From the NCBI GenBank assembly GCA_025201765.1, contig MU623703.1:1-15650 (forward strand): a stretch of 15,650 nucleotides of DNA. Reading direction: 5' to 3'. Below, piece by piece: positions 1-9,412 of this stretch (position 1 is its first letter; each line of letters starts with the position of its first letter). A program made the position numbers and the translations under genes. This stretch comes from Daldinia sp. FL1419 (lineage: Eukaryota; Ascomycota; Sordariomycetes; Xylariales; Hypoxylaceae). The notes below the pieces were generated by a model. It saw only the letters and a list, made by a program, of their open reading frames with translations. It was not told where the DNA came from and searched no databases.

Positions 1-130
1 AGTTTTTAAATTATTATATCTTATGTTTTTAATTAAATTTCTTTTTTAATTATTTTTATAACTGAGTCACCCCAATTACATAAGTTTTTTTTTTTAAAAA
101 AAAGGGGGGGGTTTTACATAGGGCTGTAGC
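1..130. other. AT-rich lead-in with homopolymer runs
   Basis: No gene is visible. The first 60 bases are almost pure A/T. A compact homopolymer block follows: T11 at 85-95, A8 at 96-103 and G8 at 104-111. GTCACCCCAA at 66-75 recurs in inverted orientation at 453-462. The satellite begins immediately afterwards with GGGCTGTAGC at 121-130. Confidence 0.7.
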
Positions 131-167
131 GTAATTACGTAATTGAATAATGTAATTACGTAATTGA
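131..167. repeat. Doubled 16-bp repeat with palindromic core
   Basis: GTAATTACGTAATTGA occurs twice, at 131-146 and 152-167, with a 21-bp period. Each copy contains the perfect 12-bp palindrome AATTACGTAATT. This heads the satellite array. Single mutated counterparts (for example ATAATTACATAATT) head the three degraded blocks near 13922, 14585 and 15269, so the motif marks the start of a higher-order repeat unit. Its function is unknown. Confidence 0.85.
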
Positions 168-466
168 AGCTGCAAGACCTTATTAGCCTCCATGGAGCCA
201 ACCCTTCTAAGGTTTCCACAGGCTTTTTGATACGTAAATAAGCCCTTAAGAGGTGTTTTCTTATCTGATCAGCTCAAGTTCTCAAGCATAGAGTCGTCAG
301 TTTCTAAAACCATAGAGCTTCGTACGATAAAACTGCAGGGCATGTCCTGCAGGAGCTCTTATTTAACATAAATAGGCCCTCAAACGTTGTTTTCCAATCT
401 GATCAGCTCAAGTTTTCAAATATAGAATTATTAGTTTTTCCATAGCAATAAGTTGGGGTGACAGGG

Positions 467-481
467 CCAGGACGAAGTCCG
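467..481 (-). repeat. TTC-loop hairpin motif, copy 1
   Basis: On the minus strand this reads CGGACTTCGTCCTGG: a GGAC/GTCC stem closed by a TTC loop. The identical 15-mer lies in plus orientation at 2715-2729, so the two copies flank most of the left satellite as an inverted pair. This copy sits in a short non-satellite insertion (about 440-484) that also carries TTGGGGTGAC at 453-462. Confidence 0.75.
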
Positions 482-793
482 CCAATCTAATCCTTCTAGT
501 TAAGGTTTCTACAGGCTATTTGGTACGTAAATAAGCCCTCAAGAGCTGTTTTCCTGTCTGATCAGCTCAAGTTCTCAAGTTCTCAATCATAGAATTGTCA
601 GTTTTCCATAGAGCTTCGTACGATAAAACTGCAGGGCATGTCCTGCAGGAGCTCCTATTCAATTAGAGCTCATATTCAACATAAATAAGCCCTCAGAAGT
701 TGTTTCCTGTCTGATCAGCTCCAGTTCTCAAGCATAGAATCATTAGTTTTTCCATAGAGATTCGTACGATGAAGTGCAGGGCATATCCTGCAG

Positions 794-895
794 GAGCTCC
801 TGTTCAATTAGAGCTCCTGTTCAATTAGAGCTCCTGTTCAATTAGAGCTCCTGTTCAATTAGAGCTCCTGTTCAATTAGAGCTCCTGTTCAAATA
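794..895 (+). repeat. 17-bp tandem expansion inside one satellite unit
   Basis: GAGCTCCTGTTCAATTA is repeated head to tail with starts at 794, 811, 828, 845, 862 and 879. Five copies are exact and the sixth runs into the next module. This local expansion makes the unit starting at 710 the longest of the array (213 bp). Elsewhere the same segment appears in one or two copies. Replication slippage is the likely origin. Confidence 0.93.
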
Positions 896-994
896 AATAA
901 ACCTCCAGGAATTGTTTTCCGGTCTGATCAGCTCACGTTTTTTAAGATAGAATCGTCAATTTTTAAAACCATAGAATTTCGTACGATAAAAATG

Positions 995-2428
995 TAGGGT
1001 TAGGACATATCCTGCAAGAGCTATTAGAGCTCATATTCAACATAAATAGGCCCTCAGAAGTTGTTTTCCTATCTGATCAGCTCAAGCTCTCAAGAATAGA
1101 ATCGTCAGTTTTGTACGATAAAACTGCAGGGCATATCCTGCAGGAGCTCCTGTTCAATTAGAGCTCTTATTCAATTAAAGCTCATGTTCAATGTATAGGC
1201 CCTCAAAAGTTATTTTCTTATCTGATCAGCTCAAGTTCTCAAGGATAGAATCGTCAATTTGTAAAACCATAGAATTTTGTACGGTAAAAGTGTAGGGTTA
1301 GGGCATATCCTGCAGGAGCTATTAGAGCTTCAATTCAACATAAATAAACCCTTAGAAATTGTTTTCCTGTCTGATCAGCTCAAGCTCTCAAGCATAGAAT
1401 CATCAGTTTTCCATAGAGCTTCGTACGATAAAACTGCAGGGCATGTCCTGCAGGAGCTCTTATTCAATTAGAGCTCATGTTCAACATAAATAAGCCTTTA
1501 AAAGTTGTTTTCCTGTCTGATCAGTTCAAGTTAGGATACCCCTAATCATTAGTTTTTCCATAGAGATTTGTACGATAAAGTGCAGGGCATATCCTGCAGG
1601 AGCTATTAGAGCTCCTGTTCAATATATAGGCCCTTAAGTGTTGATTTTTATTTGATCAGCTCCAGTTCTCAAGCATAGAATCATCAGTTTTTCCATAGAG
1701 ATTTGTACGATAAAGTGCAGGGCATATCCTGTAGGAGCTATTAAAGCTCCTATTCAACGTAAATAAACCTCCAGAAGTTGTTTTCTGTTTGATCAGTTCA
1801 AGTTCTCAAGTATAGAATCATTAGTTTTCCATAGAGCTTCGTACGATAAAACTGCAGGAGCTCCTGTTCAATTAGAGCTCCTGTTCAACATAAATAAACA
1901 TCCAAAAGTTGTTTTCCTGTCTGATCAGCTCAATTTCTCAAGGATAGAATCGTCAATTTTTCCATAGAGATTTGTACGATAGAAGTGTAGGGTTAGGGCA
2001 TATCCTGCAAGAGCTATTAGAGCTCCTTAGAAGTTGTTTTCCTGTCTGATCAGCTCAAGTTCTCAAAGATAGAATCGTCAATTTTTAAAACCAGAGAATT
2101 TCGTACGATAAAAGTGTAGGGTTAGGGCATATCTTGTAGGAGCTATTAGAGCTCATATTCAACATAAATAAACCCTTAGAAATTGTTTTCCTGCCTGATC
2201 AGCTCAAGTTCTCAGGTTCTCAAGCATAGAATCGTCAGTTTTTCGATAGAGATTCGTACGATGAAGTGCAGGGCATGTCCTGCAGGAGCTCCTGTTCAAT
2301 TAGAGCTCATGTTCAATGTATAGGCCCTCAGAAGTTGTTTTCCTGTCTGATCAGCTCAAGTTCTCAAGGATAGAATTGTCAATTTTTAAAACCAGAGAAT
2401 TTCGTACGATAAAAGTGTAGGGTTAGGG
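995..2428 (+). repeat. Telomere-like TAGGGTTAGG inserts in five satellite units
   Basis: TAGGGTTAGG(G) occurs at 995-1004, 1293-1303, 1988-1998, 2117-2127 and 2418-2428, always between the CGTACGATAAA box and the CATATCCTGCAGG dyad. Units with it also share AATTTTTAAAACCA-type sequence upstream and GAGCTATTAGAGCT downstream, so they form a linked variant subfamily. Each insert is less than two full TTAGGG repeats, so this is telomere-like sequence within a satellite and not a telomere. Confidence 0.8.
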
Positions 2429-2569
2429 CATATCCTGTAGGAGCTATTAGAGCTCATATTCAACATAAGTTGTTTTTCTGTCTGATCAGCTCAAATTCTT
2501 ACTAATGAAAAGGATGCACCCAATCATAAATGTTTTCTTAAACTTTAAATTTTTAGTGTGGTTTTTTTA

Positions 2570-2680
2570 CCCCTTATCAACTTATCAACCACCTTATCAG
2601 CTCTTATCAGCTCTTATCAGCTCTTATCAATTATTATCAATTACTTATCAATTACTTATCAATTTCTTATCAATTTCACA
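2570..2680 (+). repeat. Short CTTATCA tandem array
   Basis: About ten copies of TTATCAR occur with a step of 8-12 bp, starting near 2573, 2581, 2593, 2603, 2613, 2623, 2634, 2644, 2655 and 2666. The central ones are perfect CTTATCAGCT decamers; later ones drift to CTTATCAATTA. The TATCAGCTC core resembles the GATCAGCTC box of the adjoining satellite, so it may have arisen from that edge. Confidence 0.85.
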
Positions 2681-2689
2681 TAGTAATTT

Positions 2690-4579
2690 ATTGGAAAGTT
2701 TCAGTATAATATACCGGACTTCGTCCTGGATTATATTATTTTCTTACTTTATTAATAAACTATATAATAAAATTACATTATTTTATTCTTTTATTAATAA
2801 ATTACTATATTATATAATTATAAATTTCCACTTTAAACTTAAACTAAAACCACTCTTTTTCAAATATTCTTTTATACTTTTTACAATACAACCAAATCTA
2901 TTTTAACTATTTTTAATTTTATTTTTTAACACATATTTATTATATAATAAAATTAAATTTATATTTTTATAAATTATATTTTAATAAATTTATCTATATT
3001 AATATTTTATTTTTAACAATAATTACAATTGATTTATTTCAAATAAAATTTTTTAAAAATTCATAGAAATTATAAATCTTATATTATACATTACATAATT
3101 AAGCAAAATCTTACAATTATCACTAAATTTAAATTTTTTTAAATTTTGATTAACACTTTATAATAACTCCCAACACTTGTTCCAATCTAACCTTAACACA
3201 TAAAATTACTACTGGTAAGGCAAGTATTTTAAAAACACTTACAATGTTTTTTAGTTGAATTAGAAAGTATATTTAACCTATTATAAAAGAAAATAAAAAT
3301 AAAAATATTTAATTTTTAAAAAATCTTTAATTAATAATTGGCAATTTTAATTAAAATTTTATATTTACTTTTATTTAAAATTTTTATGATAAATTATATT
3401 TCTTCCCTTTATATAATTTAATTTTTAAAATAAATAATTTACCCAAAAAAATATCCCTTAATCTTGAAACTAATATTAATTATATACTTTATACAACTTA
3501 ATGTTTTAAACAAATTTAAAAAATATATATTAGTAATATTATTATTAATATAATAAATAACCTTAATATATATTTTATTATTTTTACTTTTAATTACATT
3601 ATTTCAAATATTAATAAAATTTATAATTTATTATTAAATGGTATTTATTTTTTTAATTTTTTTATAAAAATTAAAAATATTATTTTTATGATTTATAATT
3701 AAACATTATCTCTATTAATAATTATAAAAATAATTTTATTCCCTTTTATACCTTTATCTATATTGATTATAAATATTCATTATATTTAATTGTTTATAAA
3801 TTTATAATTAAAATCATTCTTCCATTAAATATGGTATATTTGTATTATATAAAGAATAATAATACTTTTTGTTGTTGTATTGTTATCCCTAATCATCTTA
3901 ATGGGACCTATACTTCTTACCATTACAATAACAATAATAATAAATATTTATACCAATTTAATATATATTTTTATTATTAATTTCTGTTGATTATTACCAA
4001 AAAATAAACTAATATATTATAATCTTATCCAAATATAATAAAACAGAAGATATTTCTATCACTACATTAATAGGTAAATTAATATTATCCTAATTTAAAT
4101 TAATTAATAATAATAATACTTTACTATTATTTTATAAATTTAAAATTATTTAATAAAAAATTAAAAGATTAAATAATATAATTAATTAAATTAAATAAAA
4201 TATAAAAATAAATATTATATGTCTTTATTAATTTTAAGAGGTTATTAATAGTTTGTTTTTTTAGGGTAACAATAATATCTAGAATTTTTAATAGGTTTTT
4301 TTTTATAAAATTAATTGATAAATATTATGAATATTAAGTGGTATTATAGGTTTAATGGTAAATAAAAAGGGATAAAAATAAATTATATTATTTTTTTAAT
4401 TTCTTTAATATTATGATTTCTTTTAATTATACTTATATAATTATATTAATTATTATTGGTTTAAATAATTCATTTTTTTTCAATAATTTATTGTTTTTTT
4501 TATATATTAAATAATTATTATTTATTTAAATATGTGTTATTTATTTTAAATGTTAGTGTTATGTGACTTTTGTTAATTT
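2690..4579. other. AT-rich degraded DNA without recognisable genes
   Basis: Apart from the hairpin at 2705-2740 I recognise nothing. From about 2700 to 4170 the plus strand keeps C but has almost no G (line 3421-3480: about eight C, one G). From about 4200 the pattern flips to G-rich and C-poor. The last few hundred bases before 4580 would be the 3' flank of the Helitron on the minus strand. I could not identify a terminal hairpin or a CTRR end there. A slightly less bleached patch at 3870-3950 gives no protein I can name. Confidence 0.6.
2705..2740 (+). repeat. TTC-loop hairpin motif, copy 2, with extended stem
   Basis: CGGACTTCGTCCTGG at 2715-2729 is the inverted 15-bp counterpart of 467-481. 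Here the GGAC-TTC-GTCC hairpin is extended by imperfectly complementary AT arms (ATAATATACC to its left, TGGATTATATTAT to its right), which could form a longer stem with bulges. It stands out as a GC-rich spot in AT-rich DNA. The function is unknown. Confidence 0.7.
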
Positions 4580-4619
4580 TTAAAATATTTTGGGGTATAT
4601 TATATTTAAAAAACTTAAA

Positions 4620-5885
4620 TTTAATTTAAATGGTTTTAATATTTTTAATTTTTAAATGTTTTTAATTTTGGATATTACCACGTAAAATTGGTTGTAAGTA
4701 AAAGGTGGGAATTGTAGATTGATATTAATAATATTAAAAGATTGGTTTTATAATTTGTTTATAATTATAATAAAACAAATTAAAATTAGGAATTATTATT
4801 AAAACCATAGAAATGGTTGATTGTTATTATTTTAAATTAATTTTATTTTAAAAATTATATAAATCTTTTTATTAAATTTTTTTTTGATTATTTGCATTTT
4901 AATATTATACCTTTTAAGTTAAATAATTATTAATTGAGTGTTATTATAGAGATTTTTGTTAGGATTTAAGTTATATAATAATATGATTGGGACATTAATT
5001 TTTAGTTATAGTTTGGTTAAAGGTATTTTTGTTAGTTATAAAAATTATATTACCTTTATTAATGGTTGATAGAAATTTTTATTACCTATTATAATATAAT
5101 TATTAATGAATTAGTATATTTTAAACCTTCCAAGGATCTTTTAAAATAGGTTATTGTTGATTATATTAATTAAGGCATTGTGTGTAGATAAAATATATTA
5201 GGTAAAAAAAATTGTGAAGATTTGATTAATTATATTTAATAATACTTAAAGATATATATAATTATATAATTATTGATTGTTTTTAAATATCTTTATTAAA
5301 TTAAATAATAAAGTTATTTTATCCTGCTTGAAATTATAAAAAATTTTATAAAACCATTTAATAAATTTAATATTATTTATATCTATTTACACAACCCTTA
5401 TATTTATAATAAAAATTAATTATTAAAATTAAATTTATATGAATAAATTTTATAAATAAATATTAACAATTTATAGGCACAACCTTTTTCAAATTATAAA
5501 TAAAATTTGCATAAAATTCTTTTTAAGAAAAGTAAAAATATTATTGAATAATAAATTATTTTTTTGTATATTATACAATATTTTATAAATAACCTTAAAA
5601 ACATATTTATACTGCATAGTTATTTCGTTCCAAATAATTAACAATATTTATTAAAAAAGTTTAACAACCATTAATTCCTATTGAATGGAATAGATTAAAT
5701 TAATATTAAACTTAATTAAAATGTTGAATTATAAGTAAATTATTTTTCTTTTGGGTAGTAAAAAAACTACTATTTTTGATAAAGTTACGTATAAGATTAT
5801 TTTACCTTTTAAATAATAATAATAATAAAATATTAAATATAAAAAGATTTTTTTAATTCTAATAATACCTTAAAAATAAAAATGT
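4620..5885 (-). other. PIF1-like helicase domain of the Helitron fossil
   Basis: This is the C-terminal third of the RepHel pseudogene; in family members it unwinds DNA during transposition. Walker A near 5837-5869 is ruined: the expected GPGGTGKTFLY reads GIIRIKKIFLY. A GKIIL-V---SKI segment with LLP follows at 5753-5806. Walker B, expected LIIWDEAPM, reads LIIWNEITM from residue 1258 at 5615-5641, so the acidic Asp became Asn. An FRQILPV-type motif reads F-M-Q-I-L-F near 5500-5520. Further on come LKINVPIILL with NLNPNKNLYNNTQL near 4930-5010 (family LKxGxPxMLLRNLxPxxGLCNGTRL) and an FPPFTYNQFYVVISK segment near 4660-4700 (family FTHGQLYVALSR). The frame closes at 4580 after NIIYPKIF. Confidence 0.88.
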
Positions 5886-6916
5886 ATATTATAAGGATTA
5901 TTTTATATTATTTTTATAATTATTTTAAATATAAAACATTAATATTTATTAAATTTAGATAGTGTTTAATTTTATAAAATTATTTCTTATTTTTTATTAT
6001 AATTTAACTTATTATTTAAAAACCAATTTCTTTTTTCCTTTTCTTAATTATGGATAGGATTAGGGAAACCAATCTCCAACTAATCTCAACTCCTTATAAC
6101 AACCTGCTTAATTAAATAAAACCTATAATTAAGATAAATTATTTTAATAAAGATTAATAAATTAGAATAACCCATTACTACCCTTAATAAATTATTATAA
6201 AATTATTTTTTATATTTAATCTATATATTTAAAAATAATTAATAATTACTATTATTAATAACATAAATAAACATAATCCTTAACTATTTACCAGAAACAA
6301 ACATATTTATTTTTTTAAAAAAATATTCCCAATATTTTTTATCTTCCAATAAACCTTATACTTTGTAAATTTATTAAAAAATATTATATTAAATACCTTT
6401 ATAAATAAATAAATCTAATTAATTAATAATTCTCAAAACTATTATAAATAACATTTGTAAATAAAATCTTTTTTTAATTTTTGGGTGGATGAAGTAAATA
6501 TAACCAATTTTTCCTTTTATTTTACACATATATTTAATTCATTTTTTTTAAAAAAATTATTAAAAATTATTAAGAAAATTTTAATATAAAATATATCACC
6601 TATTTTGATTATTTTTATTATAGTTAAATTATGTGGTTAGTGTCGAATAACTTTATTCAACTATTTATGCTAACAATTTTACATTTTTATTTATACTATA
6701 AATTAATTCATCTTTATTAAAGAAGTGAACAGCTAGAGGTTGGATGTTAGGTTTGATATTATAAATAGGATATTCAAATATTTGATTTATAATTTTAAAA
6801 GGCTTAATAAATTGATTATACAAATATTTATTAATTTTATTGCAATTTTAAACTTGTTAATTAGGATCAATCTATATTTTTTCTGTTTGTAAATATACAA
6901 TAATTCTATTATTATT

Positions 6917-7600
6917 TTTATAAATATATTTATAAATATATTTAATAGTTTTAATTAAAATACATATTTCTACATTAATATAAGCCTAGTATTTTTGGTT
7001 TAGGTAGGGGTTATATAGAATTATTTAGTTATTGTTGAGTGTTTGTGGTTCTAAATTATTATTAAGGATTTTAACCACAGATTTTCACTTATAAGTCGGA
7101 TAGTTATTGGGGTTTATTATTATTTTAATATAAAATAATTTTAGAAAACCCTTAAAGCAAATGTTTTTAATTATATACGAAAAATTTAATTTATTTTGTT
7201 TATAGGATTTATATATCATATTTAAAAATATTACCTTTCATAAAATACTATTTGGGTTAATATTTAGTCCAGACATTTCCGTACAAACTACTTTATTGAT
7301 GTATATTGGTTGTAGATAGAGGTTGTAATTAGTATCTGTTAAAAAGATTAAACAATATATATGTAGTAAGTTTTGTTTTTGATATTTAATAATTTATATT
7401 AATTTTGTATATACTTTAAAATATAATTGTAATTTTATATCTTTTAAAAGTATTGTACGTTTTTGATTGAAGATTTTTATATTAATGTTGGGCCAGTTGC
7501 TTATAATCTATTTTAAAAAAAATTCCTTTTTAATTTTTGGTTAATTTGGGTTTATTGTAAAGGTAATAAATAATATTGGGTAATTGAGTTTACGAATGAT
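6917..7600 (-). other. Rep (HUH nuclease) domain of the Helitron fossil
   Basis: This is the part of the 4580-9412 pseudogene that would cut and join DNA. Going downstream on the minus strand: a FITFT-NPN-P-I segment near 7500-7570 (the family has FxTxTxNPxWPEI); a DRPD-type segment written NWPN at about 7485-7496; then the two-histidine motif near 7355-7363. There the family HAH reads H684-I-Y: the second catalytic-site His has become Tyr (CAT to TAT), and the preceding R-G-L-P reads Q-N-L-L. Downstream, YPTYK, SVVKIL and YNPYL lead to K824-Y-I-Y-K-Y-I-Y-K832 at 6917-6943, the tyrosine motif of Helitron Rep, which is intact in sequence. Confidence 0.88.
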
Positions 7601-8849
7601 AACTATTAAATTTTAATAACAACAAAATATAAATTTTTTCAAGTCTATGAATGTTGTTGGTAAGTAAATAATGTACCCAATTAATGATATATTAATATTT
7701 TCAACTAATATTATATTATTAAGGTTATTTTTAAAAACCTTATAAAAATTATTTTATTTATACTATAATTAATTAAGAAGATTTTATTCTGTTATAACCT
7801 AAATATTAATTAAATATTGTTAAAAGAGTTATTCAAAAATAAAAGGCATTAATTTCTATCAATAGCAATTATAAAAATAAAACCAAAAATATTACCGCAA
7901 CATCAAATTCATTTTTTTATAACCATTTCTACTAATAAATATTATTAAATCCCACCCAATCCTTTTGTACAACTATATTAAAAAATAAAAAAAGGGTATA
8001 TAAAATAGGTGAATAATTAAAACTCTTATATAAAAATATATAAAAAAACCTAAAATATTTTATTTAATTAAAATAATTTCCCTTTATTATTATTTTATAC
8101 CAAATACATCCAAAATAATTCCAATAAAATCCAAATTTAACTTTAAAATTGTTTTAATTTAAACCTAATCAATTTTGTTTTCTCTCAATCAACATACAAT
8201 GTCCTACAATTATTCCTAAACAATAACATATTTTTTTATATAAGGATTTTTCCCATAAATTTCTTCAGATAATTATACTAAGATATCCACATTTAAATTA
8301 TTATTATTCATTACTATTTGATATTGAGAAACCATTTACAAATTATAAAAATACAATTGGGTATATCATGATCTCTCATTCAACACCATATCTATCAAAC
8401 CAATTTAATAATATAAAATTCTTTATATTTAAAAATAACTTAATCCTATATTACTATTAGAATAATTAATAAATTTATAATATATAAAGGTAAAAATAAA
8501 CACTAAATTATAACATTAAATATTTTTTCTAAATGATTTAATTTTAGGATTAATCCTAGTAAATAATAATTATAAAAATTTAAATAATTTATGAATTTTT
8601 ATTAGGTTAATATCTCCATTTTTACAACACAAATTATAAATTCTAATTTTCCCTATTTTATCCCCTAATCACTTAATTAATTAATATAATGTATTATATA
8701 TATTACACTATTTATCCATAATTTCATTATTATAGATTTTGGTTACCAAAAAATTATTCTTTAACAATTAAAATAAATATTATACAAGAGATTTCAATTC
8801 CTACTAATCATAACCTTTATATAATTAATCAATTATAAATATTGTTAAT

Positions 8850-9230
8850 TTTCTAATAGGGTAACCTCATCTAATAAAAAGCTTTAATTATTATTATTTG
8901 GGAGTTTTATATGGTTGAATAGGTATAGGAAATTTATAATAATTTTTTAATATTACTGGCCTTTTAGTAGGGCAACCTTATCTAACAAAAAATTTTAATT
9001 GTTATTATTTAAAAATTTTATATAATTAAATGGGTATAAAAATCTTTAAACAATCTTCTAATACTATTAACTTTTTAGAAGGGTAATTTTATTTGGTAAG
9101 ATACCTCAATTATTATTATTTAAGAACTTTATATGGTTGAACAGGTATGGAAATCTTTGGATGGTCTTTTAATATTATTAACCTTTTAAAAAAATAACCT
9201 TATTTAACAAAAACTAATGTTTTAGTTTAA
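8850..9230 (-). repeat. In-frame 111-bp (37-residue) tandem repeats in the Helitron N-terminus
   Basis: Four repeat starts lie exactly 111 bp apart: 9199, 9088, 8977 and 8866 on the minus strand (plus-strand anchor GGGTAAC-like at 8859, 8970, 9081, 9192). The period is a multiple of three and stays in the RepHel frame, at about residues 72, 109, 146 and 183. The decoded unit is roughly GCPTKRPVILK, then IPIQPYK-PK, then three consecutive codons TAA TAA TAA, then L--F-R. In the second unit the third of these is CAA, which suggests that all three were originally glutamine codons. I do not recognise the repeat as a named domain. A partial relative, GGTAACACCATCTAATAAAA, lies upstream of the ORF at 9941-9960. 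Confidence 0.8.
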
Positions 9231-9412
9231 ACTCTTTTAAAAACATTTGCTACATTTGGATTAAATTTTTCTAATAATTGGCACTGTTTTGGAGCATAAT
9301 ATAATTAACATATCTTATAAAAAAGACTGGTATTAAAATTTATATACATTTCAAAAAGGTTTTGAACTTTTTTGCATTTGGTACATGTTTTTATAAAAAT
9401 AGGAGTATCCAT

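Larger units (their letters stand above)
131..2506 (+). repeat. Left satellite array, about 149-bp units, well preserved
   Basis: Sixteen units are anchored on TCTGATCAGCTC or close variants, at 264, 398, 557, 710, 923, 1072, 1221, 1370, 1516, 1651, 1788, 1920, 2045, 2194, 2346 and 2481. Spacings are 125-213 bp, most often 149. A typical unit runs: TGATCAGCTC box; AAGTTCTCAAGCATAGAATC; a CATAGAG-TTCGTACGATAAA box; the dyad CTGCAGGGCATGTCCTGCAG; GAGCTC with a CTGTTCAATTA segment; then CATAAATAAGCCCTCAGAAG and TTGTTTTCCTG. The units are dense in short palindromes (TGATCA, CGTACG, CTGCAG, GAGCTC). A header module (about 152-250: CCATGGAGCCAACCC, then AAGGTTTCCACAGGC) occurs complete once and partly again at about 485-540. 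GC is about 33-50 % in the lines counted, far above the rest of the window. I see no coding potential; open stretches here change frame from unit to unit. Confidence 0.92.
4580..9412 (-). pseudogene. Helitron Rep/helicase transposase, RIP-type fossil
   Basis: Read on the minus strand, one frame runs from an ATG at 9412-9410 to a TAA at 4582-4580: 4,833 bp, exactly 1,611 codons, no net frameshift, with many internal TAA/TAG/TGA where Gln, Trp or Arg is expected. Domain order fits a complete Helitron RepHel protein, a rolling-circle transposase with HUH nuclease and PIF1-type helicase. Order: Cys-rich N-terminus (C10-x2-C13, C35-x2-Y38); 37-residue repeats (about 62-195); C236-type motif and CC at 262-263; Helitron_like_N; Rep domain (about 600-832); helicase (about 1180-1610). 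Typical Helitron strings survive, such as FITFTINPN, YNPYL, INVEIC, GLLEDKKYW, LIIWNE and INKL. Most differences from expected family residues can be explained as C>T or G>A. The ends of the element itself were not found. The protein cannot be functional. Confidence 0.92.

Noticed and set aside
1277..1471. 64-codon open frame on the plus strand
   Set aside because: It lies wholly in the satellite and its codons are the repeat modules. The frame is not maintained between units and there is no start context or homology.
995..2428. Chromosome end (telomere)
   Set aside because: Each site has fewer than two TTAGGG repeats embedded in satellite units; there is no terminal tandem array.
131..2506. 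CRISPR array
   Set aside because: Units of 125-213 bp are homologous along their whole length, with no short identical repeats separated by unique spacers, and the setting is eukaryotic transposon DNA.
2505..2906. 133-codon open frame on the plus strand with Tyr/Ser/Leu-rich repeats
   Set aside because: It spans the TTATCA array and AT-rich DNA. The repeats come from the tandem DNA and the hydrophobic tail from TTT/ATT/TTA codons. It crosses the hairpin at 2716-2726 and matches no family I know.
4260..4300. Helitron 3' terminus at a CTAG near 4280 with GGGTAAC nearby
   Set aside because: No 10-12 bp hairpin precedes it in the minus orientation, and CTAG alone is too common to define an end.
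8850..9230. Plus-strand coding of the 111-bp repeats
   Set aside because: A plus-strand frame can also be read through the units, but only the minus frame continues without a shift into the C-x2-C, CC and Rep motifs of the Helitron downstream.
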